Part shown: piece by piece, positions 10,097 to 19,064 of the stretch
Position numbering within the stretch: position 1 is the first letter of the stretch
Layout: each line of letters starts with the position of its first letter
NCBI RefSeq assembly: GCF_024494355.1
Contig: NZ_JAKNQY010000029.1
Coordinates: 1 to 64,000, forward strand
Direction of reading: 5' to 3'
Source of the DNA: Pseudomonas sp. Q11
GTDB taxonomy: Bacteria; Pseudomonadota; Gammaproteobacteria; Pseudomonadales; Pseudomonadaceae
DNA: 64,000 nucleotides
Notes under the pieces: generated by a model
Database searches by the model: none
What the model was told of the DNA's origin: nothing
What the model saw: the letters and a program-made list of their open reading frames with translations, nothing else
Program-made: the position numbers and the translations under genes

Positions 10097-11361
10097 ATCT
10101 GCCCACGGCACGGATCCGTCCCACACTGGGCTCGGTCATTGGTCGCGGTCACCTGATTGTCGCGTTGGTGGCGATCACCATGGCCAGTGTCTCCCTGACG
10201 TTGCTCGGTGTACTTGCGTTGCGAGTCTATGCCGATCACAACCTGCACCTGATCGCCCGCTCGATCAGCTATACCGTTGAAGCGGCCGTGGTGTTCGATG
10301 ATTCAACAGCGGCTACCGAAGCGTTGGCCATGATTGCCTCCACCGAAGAGGTCGCCGATGCCGAGGTGTTCAATGAGCACGGGCGATTGCTGGCCAGCTG
10401 GCAGCGGCCGGAAACAGGCTTGTTGTCGGAATTGGAAAGGCACATAGCCAAAACCTTCCTGGAAAAGCCTATCAGGCTGCCAATCATCCATCAGGGACAG
10501 GATATAGGTGCAGTCCTACTGTCGGGGCATGGTGGCAGTCTTTTGCGTTTTTTGCTCAGCGGCCTGGCGGGAATTGTCCTATGCACGGCGGTGAGCGCCT
10601 GGGTGGCGTTGTATCTGGCGCGGCGTCAGTTACGCGCGATCACCGGGCCGTTGCGCAGCCTTGCCGCAGTTGCCCATGCTGCGCGCAGCGAACGGGCTTT
10701 TGACCGGCGCGTACCGCCGGCCGCTATTGCCGAACTGGACAACCTGGGCAATGACTTCAACGCCCTGCTCGATGAACTGGAGTCCTGGCAGACTCACCTG
10801 CAAAGCGAGAACGAAACCCTGGCTCACCAGGCCAGTCATGACAGCCTGACCGGGTTGCCGAATCGGGCGTTTTTCGAAGGCCGACTGATCCGTGCACTGC
10901 GCAATGCCAACAAGCTCGACGAACAGGTAGCCGTGCTCTACTTGGACAGTGATCGGTTCAAGGGTATCAATGATAACTTCGGCCATGCTGCCGGTGATGC
11001 GGTGCTGACGGCGGTGGCGACACGGGTCCGGGCGCAATTGCGTGAAGGTGACCTGGTGGCGCGCCTGGGTGGGGATGAATTCGCCGTATTGCTCGCACCC
11101 TTGCACCGGGCCGAGGATGCCGAGCGAATCGCCGAAAAAATCATCGCCAGCATGGAAATGCCCATTCAATTGCCCGGTAATGCCTCGGTGCTGACCTCTC
11201 TCAGTATCGGCATCGCCGTTTACCCCGATCATGGCGCCACACCGGGCACCTTGCTCAATGCCGCCGATGCGGCGATGTATCAGGCCAAACGCCTCGCCAG
11301 AGGCGGCCAACACACGGCCGGGGCGGAGCCCCCGGTTGCTGATCTTCAAGCCAGGAGCTGA
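10093..11361 (+). CDS. yfiN: YfiN/TpbB membrane diguanylate cyclase
   Basis: This protein makes cyclic di-GMP and promotes attachment and biofilm growth when freed from YfiR. The 422 residues comprise a first membrane segment (about 20-40), a periplasmic CHASE8-like sensor (about 45-150), a second membrane segment (about 155-175), a HAMP linker and a GGDEF domain (about 245-410). The active site GGDEF is intact at 326-330. An inhibitory I-site RxxD (REGD) lies five residues before it at 317-320, so product feedback is expected. It sits between yfiR and yfiB, as in P. aeruginosa (PA1120 locus). Confidence 0.94.
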   Translation: MNLPTARIRPTLGSVIGRGHLIVALVAITMASVSLTLLGVLALRVYADHNLHLIARSISYTVEAAVVFDDSTAATEALAMIASTEEVADAEVFNEHGRLLASWQRPETGLLSELERHIAKTFLEKPIRLPIIHQGQDIGAVLLSGHGGSLLRFLLSGLAGIVLCTAVSAWVALYLARRQLRAITGPLRSLAAVAHAARSERAFDRRVPPAAIAELDNLGNDFNALLDELESWQTHLQSENETLAHQASHDSLTGLPNRAFFEGRLIRALRNANKLDEQVAVLYLDSDRFKGINDNFGHAAGDAVLTAVATRVRAQLREGDLVARLGGDEFAVLLAPLHRAEDAERIAEKIIASMEMPIQLPGNASVLTSLSIGIAVYPDHGATPGTLLNAADAAMYQAKRLARGGQHTAGAEPPVADLQARS

Positions 11362-11364
11362 CTC

Positions 11365-11868
11365 GTGCGCCTATATCCTCGACTTTCCCTGCAGCGCTTC
11401 GCCGCGCTTTTGTTCATCACCGTTCTGGCCCTGACCGGCTGCCAGACGACACCTCAAAAAGGTCTTACCCCGGCGCAAGTCGCCGTGCTCAAACAACAAG
11501 GGTTCGAATTAACCGATGAGGGATGGGCTTTCGGCCTGTCCGGCAAAGTACTGTTTGGCAGCGATGTGGAAACCCTCAACCCGGCCAGTACCGAGATTGT
11601 CGAGCGAATCGGCAAGGCTCTGCTGGGGGCCGGAATCGAGCGGGTGCGGATCGATGGCCATACCGACGCATCAGGCTCCCCAACCTATAACGAACAACTG
11701 TCGATACGTCGGGCCAACAGCGTGAGCAAGGTATTGATTGGGGTGGGCATGCGCGAAGAAAACGTTCAAACGCGCGGGCTGGGCAGCAGCAGGCCAGTCG
11801 CCTCCAACGACACGGTCGAGGGGCGCACCGAAAACCGTCGCGTCGCCATTGTGGTCATCGCCGACTAG
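11365..11868 (+). CDS. yfiB: YfiB OmpA-family outer-membrane lipoprotein
   Basis: YfiB sequesters YfiR at the outer membrane and so activates YfiN. The 167-residue protein has a lipoprotein signal with lipobox LTGC (Cys near residue 28), a short linker, and an OmpA/Pal peptidoglycan-binding domain containing RIDGHTDASGSPTYNEQLS and the terminal GRTENRRV motif. The start is GTG, preceded by AGGAG seven bases upstream and three bases after the yfiN stop. It completes the yfiRNB operon. Confidence 0.93.
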   Translation: MRLYPRLSLQRFAALLFITVLALTGCQTTPQKGLTPAQVAVLKQQGFELTDEGWAFGLSGKVLFGSDVETLNPASTEIVERIGKALLGAGIERVRIDGHTDASGSPTYNEQLSIRRANSVSKVLIGVGMREENVQTRGLGSSRPVASNDTVEGRTENRRVAIVVIAD

Positions 11869-12812
11869 TCGGCGAACACCATCTCGCGGCTCTCGCCCAT
11901 CAGCAGTGGCTGGTTCTGTTCAGTCACTTCGCGGATGTAATCCCACAACAGGGTGATGCGCTTGAGCTTCCTCAAATCCTCGCGGCAGTACATCCAGAAT
12001 TGTCGAGTGACGGTGACTTCCTCCGGTAGCACTGGCAGCAGGCGTGGATCCTGGGCCGCGAGGAAGCACGGCAGAATAGCCAGTGATCGTCCTTGCTGCG
12101 CTGCCACGAACTGCGCGATCACGCTGGTACTGCGCAGATGAGCATGGGCACCGGGCAGTACGTTCGCCAGATAGAGCAACTCGGAACTGAACGCCAGGTC
12201 ATCCACATAGCTGATGAACGAATGCTTGCTCAGGTCCGCCGGGCGGTGGATGGGCGGATGGCTGTCCAGGTATTGCTGGGTGGCGTAGAGCTGCAGCCGA
12301 TAGTCGCAAAGTTTGCAGCACACATACGGGCCATGTTCGGGGCGTTCGAGGGCGATGACGATGTCGGCTTCGCGCTTGGAGAGGCTGATGAAGTGCGGCA
12401 GCGGGAGGATGTCCACCGAAATGGCCGGGTAGGCATCGACGAAATGACTCAACTGCGGCGTGATGAAGAAGCTGCCGAAGCCCTCGGTACAGCCCATGCG
12501 TACGTGACCGGACAGCGCCATCCCTGAGCCTGACACCTGCTCGCAGGCCATGTGCAGGGTGCTTTCGATCGACTCGGCGTAACCCAGCAGACGCTGGCCT
12601 TCGGCGGTCAGGATAAAACCGTTGGTCCGGGACTTTTCGAATAGCAGCGTTCCCAACGAAGCTTCCAGCGAGCTGATGCGACGCGACACCGTTGTGTAGT
12701 CGACGGCCAGGCGCTTGGCTGCCGTGCTGGCCTTGCGTGTGCGGGCCACTTCGAGGAAAAACTTGAGGTCGTCCCAATTCAGCGACCCCAGGGAGGTGAT
12801 GTTTTTTTGCAT
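11865..12812 (-). CDS. LysR-family transcriptional regulator divergent from mmsAB
   Basis: This is a LysR-type regulator with an N-terminal winged helix (NWDDLKFFLEVARTRKASTA, with AVDYTTVSRRISSLE as recognition helix) and a C-terminal substrate-binding domain. The ATG at 12812 gives about 315 residues, normal for the family; an in-frame GTG at 12854 would add 14 residues, and neither has a strong ribosome-binding site. It is divergent from mmsA and converges on yfiB with a 4-base overlap of the ends. It probably controls mmsAB; P. aeruginosa uses an AraC-type MmsR there, so this would be a different regulatory arrangement. The inducer is unknown. Confidence 0.88.
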   Translation of the reverse strand: MQKNITSLGSLNWDDLKFFLEVARTRKASTAAKRLAVDYTTVSRRISSLEASLGTLLFEKSRTNGFILTAEGQRLLGYAESIESTLHMACEQVSGSGMALSGHVRMGCTEGFGSFFITPQLSHFVDAYPAISVDILPLPHFISLSKREADIVIALERPEHGPYVCCKLCDYRLQLYATQQYLDSHPPIHRPADLSKHSFISYVDDLAFSSELLYLANVLPGAHAHLRSTSVIAQFVAAQQGRSLAILPCFLAAQDPRLLPVLPEEVTVTRQFWMYCREDLRKLKRITLLWDYIREVTEQNQPLLMGESREMVFAD

Positions 12813-12882
12813 GATGGACCGGTTTTTATGTGCGTTCTTATTAGAAGTTTGCACATCTATACTCCAAAAACCGTCTCATCAC

Positions 12883-12906
12883 CAAGGTGTCTGTCTATGC
12901 ACCTTG
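12883..12906. promoter_or_regulatory. Inverted repeat between lysR and mmsA, candidate LysR site
   Basis: CAAGGTG and CACCTTG form a perfect 7-base inverted repeat separated by 10 bases, in the 143-base divergent region about 50 bases before the mmsA start. The size and the T...A dyad fit a LysR recognition site. A TATAAG sequence near 12930 could be part of the mmsA promoter. Confidence 0.5.
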
Positions 12907-12955
12907 ATCTGTGCTGAACCAGCGCTCTCTATAAGAACAAATCCCGGAGGCCAGC

Positions 12956-14482
12956 ATGAACGTTTCCCTTACGCCCAGCGACACCACGCTGCAAAACGTC
13001 AAACTGTTGATCGATGGCGAGTGGGTTCAATCCCAGTCCAGCGAATGGCACGACATCGTCAACCCGGCCACTCAGCAGGTACTGGCGAAGGTTCCGTTCG
13101 CGACCGCCTCTGAAGTGGATGCCGCCATCGCCGCTGCCCAGCGTGCCTTCCAGACCTGGAAGCTGACACCCATCGGCGCGCGGATGCGCATCATGCTCAA
13201 GCTGCAGGCGCTGATTCGCGAGCACTCCAAACGCATCGCCGCCGTGCTCAGCGCCGAACAGGGCAAAACCATCGCTGATGCCGAGGGCGACATTTTCCGT
13301 GGCCTGGAAGTGGTGGAACACGCCTGCTCCATCGGCACCCTGCAGATGGGCGAGTTTGCCGAGAACGTTGCCGGCGGCGTCGATACCTACACGCTGCGCC
13401 AACCGATTGGTGTGTGTGCGGGCATTACTCCGTTCAACTTTCCGGCAATGATTCCGTTGTGGATGTTTCCGATGGCGATCGCCTGCGGAAACACCTTCGT
13501 GCTCAAGCCGTCGGAGCAGGACCCGTTGTCGACCATGTTGCTGGTGGAACTGGCCATTGAGGCCGGCGTGCCGCCGGGCGTGCTCAATGTGGTGCATGGC
13601 GGCAAGGATGTGGTGGATGCGCTCTGCACTCACAAGGACATCAAGGCGGTTTCCTTCGTCGGTTCGACGGCGGTCGGCACCCACGTGTATGACCTGGCGG
13701 GCCGCCATGGCAAGCGCGTGCAGTCGATGATGGGCGCCAAGAACCATGCGGTGGTGTTGCCTGATGCCAATCGTGAACAGACCCTCAATGCCCTGGTCGG
13801 CGCCGGTTTCGGTGCGGCGGGCCAGCGTTGCATGGCCACTTCGGTGGTGGTCATGGTGGGCGCGGCCAAGCAATGGCTGCCGGAGCTCAAGGCGCTGGCG
13901 CAAAAGCTCAAGGTCAATGCCGGCAGCGAGTCAGGCACGGATGTCGGCCCGGTCATTTCCAAGCGGGCCAAGGCGCGGATTCTTGAGTTGATCGAGAGTG
14001 GTGTGCAGCAAGGGGCGAAGCTGGAACTTGATGGCCGTGGCATCAGCGTGCCGGGTTTCGAGCAAGGCAACTTCGTCGGCCCGACCCTGTTTTCCGGCGT
14101 GACGACCGACATGCGTATTTACACCGAAGAAATCTTCGGCCCGGTGCTGGTGGTGCTGGAGGTCGACACCCTTGATCAGGCAATCGCCCTCGTCAACGCC
14201 AACCCGTTCGGCAACGGCACCGGCCTGTTCACGCAAAGCGGTGCGGCGGCGCGTAAATTCCAGAGCGAAATCGACGTCGGCCAGGTAGGGATCAACATTC
14301 CGATTCCGGTTCCGGTGCCGTTTTTCAGCTTCACCGGCTCCCGTGGTTCGAAGCTCGGAGACCTGGGCCCCTACGGCAAACAAGTGGTGCAGTTCTACAC
14401 TCAAACCAAGACCGTTACCGCGCGCTGGTTCGATGATGACAGCGTCAATGACGGTGTGAACACCACCATCAATCTGCGTTAA
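12956..14482 (+). CDS. mmsA: Methylmalonate-semialdehyde dehydrogenase (CoA-acylating)
   Basis: MmsA oxidises (methyl)malonate semialdehyde to propionyl-CoA or acetyl-CoA with NAD+ and CoA, a late step of valine and isobutyrate degradation. The 508-residue protein is an aldehyde dehydrogenase with the PFNFPAMIPLWMFP motif and catalytic Cys292 in GQRCMA. It lacks the general-base glutamate segment of hydrolytic ALDHs, as CoA-acylating MmsA enzymes do. GGAGG lies five bases before the ATG. mmsB follows 10 bases later, so the two are cotranscribed. Confidence 0.95.
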   Translation: MNVSLTPSDTTLQNVKLLIDGEWVQSQSSEWHDIVNPATQQVLAKVPFATASEVDAAIAAAQRAFQTWKLTPIGARMRIMLKLQALIREHSKRIAAVLSAEQGKTIADAEGDIFRGLEVVEHACSIGTLQMGEFAENVAGGVDTYTLRQPIGVCAGITPFNFPAMIPLWMFPMAIACGNTFVLKPSEQDPLSTMLLVELAIEAGVPPGVLNVVHGGKDVVDALCTHKDIKAVSFVGSTAVGTHVYDLAGRHGKRVQSMMGAKNHAVVLPDANREQTLNALVGAGFGAAGQRCMATSVVVMVGAAKQWLPELKALAQKLKVNAGSESGTDVGPVISKRAKARILELIESGVQQGAKLELDGRGISVPGFEQGNFVGPTLFSGVTTDMRIYTEEIFGPVLVVLEVDTLDQAIALVNANPFGNGTGLFTQSGAAARKFQSEIDVGQVGINIPIPVPVPFFSFTGSRGSKLGDLGPYGKQVVQFYTQTKTVTARWFDDDSVNDGVNTTINLR

Positions 14483-14492
14483 GGAGCCGGAC

Positions 14493-15380
14493 ATGAAGAT
14501 TGCATTTATCGGTCTGGGCAACATGGGCGCCCCCATGGCGCGTAATCTGCTCAAGGCCGGCCATTCGCTGAACCTGTTCGACCTGAACCAGACGGTGCTG
14601 GCTGAATTGGCCACATTGGGCGGCACCATCAGCGCCTCACCTCGCGATGCGGCCCAGGGCGTGGCCCTGGTGATCACCATGTTGCCGGCCGCTGCCCATG
14701 TCCGTAGCGTCTGGCTGGGTGAAGATGGTGTACTGGCCGGCATCGCCGCCGGTACACCCGCGGTGGATTGCAGCACCATCGACCCGCAGACCGCCCGCGA
14801 CGTTGCCGCCGCAGCCGCCAAGCAAGGTGTGGCCATGGCCGACGCGCCTGTCTCCGGCGGTACCGGCGGCGCAGCGGCCGGCACGTTGACCTTCATGGTC
14901 GGCGCCACCGCTGAATTGTTCGCCACCCTGCAACCGGTGCTGGCGCAGATGGGCCGTAACATCGTGCATTGCGGCGACGTCGGCACCGGGCAGATCGCCA
15001 AGATTTGCAACAACCTGCTGCTGGGGATTTCCATGGTGGGCGTCAGCGAAGCCATGGCCCTGGGCGATGCCTTGGGGATCGATACGCAGGTGCTGGCCGG
15101 GATCATCAACAGCTCAACAGGCCGTTGCTGGAGTTCGGACACCTACAACCCCTGGCCTGGCGTGATCGAAACGGCACCAGCGTCCCGTGGCTACACCGGG
15201 GGCTTTGGTGCCGAGCTGATGCTCAAGGACCTGGGCCTGGCTACCGAAGCGGCGCGGCAGGTTCATCAGCCCGTGGTGCTGGGTGCGGTGGCGCAGCAGT
15301 TGTACCAGGCGATGAGTCAGCGGGGCGAGGGCGGCAAGGACTTTTCAGCGATTGTGAACAGCTATCGCAAGCCGCAATAA
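14493..15380 (+). CDS. mmsB: 3-hydroxyisobutyrate dehydrogenase
   Basis: MmsB oxidises 3-hydroxyisobutyrate to methylmalonate semialdehyde, the MmsA substrate. The 295-residue protein has the N-terminal Rossmann motif IGLGNMGAPMARNL, the DAPVSGGTGGA substrate-binding motif and the catalytic lysine (Lys170) in GQIAKICNN, all typical of beta-hydroxyacid dehydrogenases. The other valine-pathway genes are not nearby. A terminator follows at 15556-15590. Confidence 0.95.
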   Translation: MKIAFIGLGNMGAPMARNLLKAGHSLNLFDLNQTVLAELATLGGTISASPRDAAQGVALVITMLPAAAHVRSVWLGEDGVLAGIAAGTPAVDCSTIDPQTARDVAAAAAKQGVAMADAPVSGGTGGAAAGTLTFMVGATAELFATLQPVLAQMGRNIVHCGDVGTGQIAKICNNLLLGISMVGVSEAMALGDALGIDTQVLAGIINSSTGRCWSSDTYNPWPGVIETAPASRGYTGGFGAELMLKDLGLATEAARQVHQPVVLGAVAQQLYQAMSQRGEGGKDFSAIVNSYRKPQ

Positions 15381-15420
15381 GAGCTGGGGCATCGGCGGCT
15401 TTTTGTGGCGAGGGGATTAT

Positions 15421-15510
15421 CTGTGGGAGCAAGGCTTGCCCGCGATGCAGGCACCTCGTTCTCTCAGAGACCGCATCGCCTGTAATCGCGGGCAAACCTT
15501 GCTCCCACAG
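15421..15510. repeat. REPIN (type GTGGGAGCAAGGCTTGCC)
   Basis: Two REP sequences face each other: CTGTGGGAGCAAGGCTTGCC at the left and its near-perfect inverse ending GCTCCCACAG at the right, around a roughly 35-base spacer. The same element recurs at 51983 and 58013. It lies between mmsB and its terminator. Confidence 0.85.
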
Positions 15511-15555
15511 ATACCTCGCTGGCCACAGAACCTGTGCAATTTGGAAAGCTGTTTT

Positions 15556-15590
15556 CCGAAAGACCATGTCGGGTGGTCTCTCGGTTTTTT
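15556..15590 (+). terminator. Intrinsic terminator after mmsB
   Basis: An 11-base stem (CCGAAAGACCA with TGGTCTCTCGG, one mismatch) and a 7-base loop are followed by TTTTTTG. It ends mmsAB four bases before the stop of the convergent cupin gene, so it may also serve that gene weakly. Confidence 0.8.
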
Positions 15591-15593
15591 GTT

Positions 15594-15938
15594 TCAGGCA
15601 AAGACGAAATATTTACGCACGGTCTCGACCACTTCCCATGTGCCTTTCATGCCTGGCTCGACGACGAAGATGTCACCGGCCCGCAGGTGGATCGGCTCCA
15701 TGCCATCCGGGGTGATGATGCAGTAACCTTCCTGGAAATGGCAGTACTCCCACTTCACATAGTCCACGCGCCACTTGCCCGGCGTACAGATCCAGGTGCC
15801 CATGATCTTGCTGCCGTCTTCGCTGGTGTAAGCGTTGAGGTTGACGGTGTGCGGATCGCCTTCAAGCTTTTCCCATTTGCAGGCATCGAGTACGGGCAGC
15901 GGATGGGTATCGCGCAGGACGGTGATGGGGGCGGTCAT
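15594..15938 (-). CDS. Cupin domain protein (DUF861, Cupin_3)
   Basis: This 114-residue single-domain cupin resembles the DUF861 family (ureidoglycine aminohydrolase-like fold). It contains WEYCHFQEGYCIITPDG and HLRAGDIFVVEPGMKGTWEV, the two conserved cupin boxes. The ATG at 15938 has CGGAG five bases upstream; a longer in-frame reading back to 16148 overlaps the lysR gene and has no family similarity. Such proteins often bind small acids or amines, but the substrate here is unknown. It is transcribed alone and converges on mmsB. Confidence 0.85.
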   Translation of the reverse strand: MTAPITVLRDTHPLPVLDACKWEKLEGDPHTVNLNAYTSEDGSKIMGTWICTPGKWRVDYVKWEYCHFQEGYCIITPDGMEPIHLRAGDIFVVEPGMKGTWEVVETVRKYFVFA

Positions 15939-16033
15939 GTGAACTCCGAAAGAGGCAGAAGAGAGCAGGCACCCTAACGCGCGACATGATCGGGCAGATG
16001 CCTGTGCTCGACACCGGCCTATCCAGAAGCGCG

Positions 16034-16918
16034 TCAGCGGATGGTCAAGTGCGTGGCGAGGGCCTTGGCGTAGGCGGGCAAGTCGTCGAAGCTGCGGGCA
16101 CACAGTCGCAGTGAGCGTTGAGCCCAGGCCTCTTGCAGCGAGACCCATCGCCAGGAAGGTTCGGGCGGGCGCCGCGCGATCGCGGCCTTTGGCACGATGG
16201 CAATGCCCGCGCCATGAGCGACCATGCGAATCACGCCATCAAAACCGTCGGCGCGAATGCGGATGTGCATGCGCCGTCCGGTGTGCAGCGCCTGCTCTTC
16301 GAGGTAGATCGCCAGAGCACTGGAAGCGTTCAGGCCTACATAATCATGGCTGAGGGTCTCATTGAAACTCAGCGGTCGGCCGTCAGCCAAAGGATGTTCC
16401 GAGGGCAGGATCAATACCAGCGGATCATCGCGAAAGGGGCGGGTCTCAAGGCCATTGGTGTCCACCGCGTCGGAGATGATTCCCAGGTCAGCCGCGCCCT
16501 GACGCAGCGCATGGGTGCTCCGTGAGCTGGGCAATTCCTGCAGATCGATGTCGAGGTTGGGATGGGCCTTGAGAAAATCGGCCAGCAACTCCGGCAGGTA
16601 TTCGGTCATGGCGCTGGTGTTGCACAGCAACCGTACCCGACCTTTGACGCCCCGGGCGTATTCGCCCAGGTCCTGTTGCAGGTGTTCGGCGTGTTGCAGC
16701 AACACCCGGGCATGTTGCGCCAGCGCCTTGCCGGCCGACGTAGGTGTAACACCTCGGCGCCCACGTTCGAGCAACTCGATCCCCAGGGAGGCCTCCATGG
16801 CCCGGACCCGGGCACTGGCCGCCGCCAGGGACAGATGGCTGCGGGCAGCGCCGGCGGTGATGTTGCCGGTGTCGAGGATGTGCAGGTAGAGACGCAGGTC
16901 GGTGAGGTCGAAGTGCAT
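16034..16918 (-). CDS. LysR-family transcriptional regulator
   Basis: This 294-residue LysR regulator has its N-terminal helix-turn-helix in DLRLYLHILDTGNITAGAA...SARVRAME and an effector domain from about residue 90. It is divergent from a TSUP (TauE/SafE-like) exporter across a 234-base region carrying a REPIN; this layout (LysR next to TSUP permease) is common and suggests it controls the exporter. The ligand is unknown. Confidence 0.88.
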   Translation of the reverse strand: MHFDLTDLRLYLHILDTGNITAGAARSHLSLAAASARVRAMEASLGIELLERGRRGVTPTSAGKALAQHARVLLQHAEHLQQDLGEYARGVKGRVRLLCNTSAMTEYLPELLADFLKAHPNLDIDLQELPSSRSTHALRQGAADLGIISDAVDTNGLETRPFRDDPLVLILPSEHPLADGRPLSFNETLSHDYVGLNASSALAIYLEEQALHTGRRMHIRIRADGFDGVIRMVAHGAGIAIVPKAAIARRPPEPSWRWVSLQEAWAQRSLRLCARSFDDLPAYAKALATHLTIR

Positions 16919-16964
16919 GGGGGATGTGATCCTGTGCCGGGGGCTGTGGTGTCTGGAACATTGT

Positions 16965-17050
16965 CATCGCGAGCAGGCTCGCTCCCACAAGAACAGTGCA
17001 TTGCTTCTGAAGGAGCCCGATCCAAGGTGGGAGCGAGCCTGCTCGCGATG
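16965..17050. repeat. REPIN (type GTGGGAGCGAGCCTGCTCGC)
   Basis: CATCGCGAGCAGGCTCGCTC at the left and the exact inverse GTGGGAGCGAGCCTGCTCGC plus GATG at the right enclose about 38 bases. It is the most frequent of the four REP types in this window. It lies between the lysR gene and the TSUP gene; I see no other clear signal in that gap. Confidence 0.88.
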
Positions 17051-17152
17051 GCGTCGACAGCATCAGCAAATTCTTCAGCCTCTTGCTGAGCGATAGGCTG
17101 TCTCAGTATATGGCAGATTTAAAACCCGGCAGCCAGGGTCCACGATAGACCC

Positions 17153-17917
17153 ATGAACACACTCATCGCTTTCTATCAGAATCTCGGTCTTATGCTTTCT
17201 TTGCTGGTCATCGGCACCTTCCTGCTGGCCGGCACCATCAAGGGCATGATCGGCCTCGGCCTGCCGACCATTTCCATGGGCTTGCTCGGCCTGGCTATGG
17301 CTCCGGCGCAGGCTGCGGCGTTGCTCATCATCCCGGCCACACTGACCAACATCTGGCAACTGACCTTTGGCGGTCATCTGCAACCCCTGATCAGGCGCTT
17401 GTGGCCACTGTTGCTGGCGATTTGCATCGGCACCGGTCTGGGCACGTTGTGGTTCGATACGGTGGGTGGACCTTGGGCCGTTCGAGCGTTGGGTGGCGCG
17501 TTGTTGCTGTATGCGCTGAGCGGGCTGTTGCTGCCGACGTTGCGGGTTGCTGCCAGTGTTGAGCCGTGGCTCGCGCCGTTCTGCGGTCTGCTCACCGGCC
17601 TCATCACCTGCGCGACCGGTGTGTTCGTCATTCCGGCGGTGCCGTACCTGCAAGCGTTGGGCTTGAGCAAGGATGAACTGGTGCAGGCTTTGGGGGTGTC
17701 ATTCACGGTTTCGACACTGGCCCTGGCGGCCGGCTTGCTGTGGCGCGGCGCCTTGGGCAGTGGCGAATTAAGCGCTTCGTTGCTGGCCCTGGCGCCGGCG
17801 CTGTTGGGAATGTGGCTGGGGCAATGGCTGCGTCAGCGCATCAGCGCGGTGCTGTTCAAGCGGGCGTTTTTCATGGGTCTTGGTGTGCTCGGCGGCCATT
17901 TGCTGATTAGCGGCTAG
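17153..17917 (+). CDS. TSUP-family (TauE/SafE) membrane transporter
   Basis: This 254-residue inner-membrane protein has about eight hydrophobic helices and the duplicated TSUP signature (GTIKGMIGLGLPTISMGLLGL near residue 27, and GLLTGLITCATGVFVIPAVPY in the second half). Members export or import sulfite, sulfoacetate and other organosulfur or carboxylate anions; the substrate cannot be read from sequence. The divergent LysR gene is the likely regulator. The end overlaps the convergent monooxygenase gene by 11 bases. Confidence 0.88.
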   Translation: MNTLIAFYQNLGLMLSLLVIGTFLLAGTIKGMIGLGLPTISMGLLGLAMAPAQAAALLIIPATLTNIWQLTFGGHLQPLIRRLWPLLLAICIGTGLGTLWFDTVGGPWAVRALGGALLLYALSGLLLPTLRVAASVEPWLAPFCGLLTGLITCATGVFVIPAVPYLQALGLSKDELVQALGVSFTVSTLALAAGLLWRGALGSGELSASLLALAPALLGMWLGQWLRQRISAVLFKRAFFMGLGVLGGHLLISG

Positions 17918-18221
17918 CCGAGGACGGGCTGAGCATGTCGACGCGGCGGATCTCGAAATCGCGCTCCAGGTACTCCATGCGCTGCTCAAAAAACTGCTTC
18001 ATGTGCGGCAGGTTTGAATGCACGTCCAAGTGAGCCTGGGATTGCCAGATTTCATAGAAGATAAACAGTGACGGATCTTGCTGGTCGCGCAGCATGTGAT
18101 ATTCGATGCATCCGGGTTCGGCGCGGCTCGGTTCCACGTAGGCACGAAACAGGGTTTCGAAGGCTTCGGCTTTTTCCGGGCGGGTCTTGGCGTGCAGGAT
18201 GAAACCGTGCAGTTCGCTCAT
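17907..18221 (-). CDS. YgiN-like quinol monooxygenase (ABM domain)
   Basis: This 104-residue protein has one antibiotic-biosynthesis-monooxygenase fold (PF03992): FILHAKTRPEKAEAFETLFR, EPGCIEYHMLRDQQDPSLFIFYEIW and NLPHMKQFFE. In E. coli the homologue YgiN oxidises quinols and lies next to mdaB; here the mdaB gene is immediately divergent, which supports a role in the same quinone cycle. AGGAG precedes the start. Confidence 0.85.
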   Translation of the reverse strand: MSELHGFILHAKTRPEKAEAFETLFRAYVEPSRAEPGCIEYHMLRDQQDPSLFIFYEIWQSQAHLDVHSNLPHMKQFFEQRMEYLERDFEIRRVDMLSPSSASR

Positions 18222-18416
18222 CGGGCGGCTCCTGAATAAAAGTATGCGGATGTTACGGCAAGAATCGCCTGTCTATTCGTGCGTTTAGGTCAAATTAGTT
18301 TTGCTGTTGCGGTGCTTACTCCGCCACAAACTCATCGGTACTCTGCCGCCATCATTTTCAATCTTTCCATTGGGTGACCGTTCAACCGTGTCCCCTGGAA
18401 TCCGATGAGGCTCTCC

Positions 18417-19007
18417 ATGAAAAAAGTCCTGCTGCTCAACGGTGGTAAACAATTCGCTCACTCCGACGGTCGCTATAACGCAACCCTCCATGACACGGCG
18501 GTTAGCGTGTTGGACCGCGGCGGTTTCGATGTGAAAACCACTTTCATCGACGGTGGTTACGACATCAAGGAGGAAGTCGCCAAGTTCCTCTGGGCCGACG
18601 TGATCATTTACCAGATGCCAGGCTGGTGGATGGGCGCGCCGTGGACCGTAAAGAAATACGTCGATGAGGTCTTCACCGAGGGCCATGGCAGCCTCTACGC
18701 CAGCGACGGCCGCACCCGCTCCGATGCTTCGCAGAAATACGGCAGCGGTGGCTTGTTACAGGGCAAGCAATACATGTTGTCGCTGACCTGGAACGCCCCG
18801 CAGCAAGCCTTCGATGACCCGACCGACTTCTTTGAGGCCAAGGGTGTGGACGCTGTGTACTTCCCGTTCCACAAGGCCAACCAGTTCCTGGGCATGAGCG
18901 GATTGCCGACCTTCCTGTCTGTGGACGTAATGAAACGCCCGGATATCGAGGCCGATGTGGCGCGCTATGAGCAGCATTTGATTGAGGTGTTCGGCCTGAA
19001 GGCGTGA
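18417..19007 (+). CDS. mdaB: NAD(P)H:quinone oxidoreductase MdaB
   Basis: MdaB is a flavodoxin-fold FAD enzyme that reduces quinones by two electrons and avoids semiquinone radicals. The sequence (about 196 residues) matches the MdaB family: LLLNGGKQFAHSDGRYN at the start, the YQMPGWWMGAPWTVKKYVDEVF segment, and SLTWNAPQQAF. I start at the ATG at 18417 because GAGG lies six bases before it; an ATG at 18405 would add four residues. It is divergent from the ygiN-like gene and is followed by a LysR gene that may regulate it. Confidence 0.93.
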   Translation: MKKVLLLNGGKQFAHSDGRYNATLHDTAVSVLDRGGFDVKTTFIDGGYDIKEEVAKFLWADVIIYQMPGWWMGAPWTVKKYVDEVFTEGHGSLYASDGRTRSDASQKYGSGGLLQGKQYMLSLTWNAPQQAFDDPTDFFEAKGVDAVYFPFHKANQFLGMSGLPTFLSVDVMKRPDIEADVARYEQHLIEVFGLKA

Positions 19008-19064
19008 CCTTTCTTTTGTCACGTATCCCGATACTATCCTGTGGCTCAGGTCCGCTTTGCGAGC

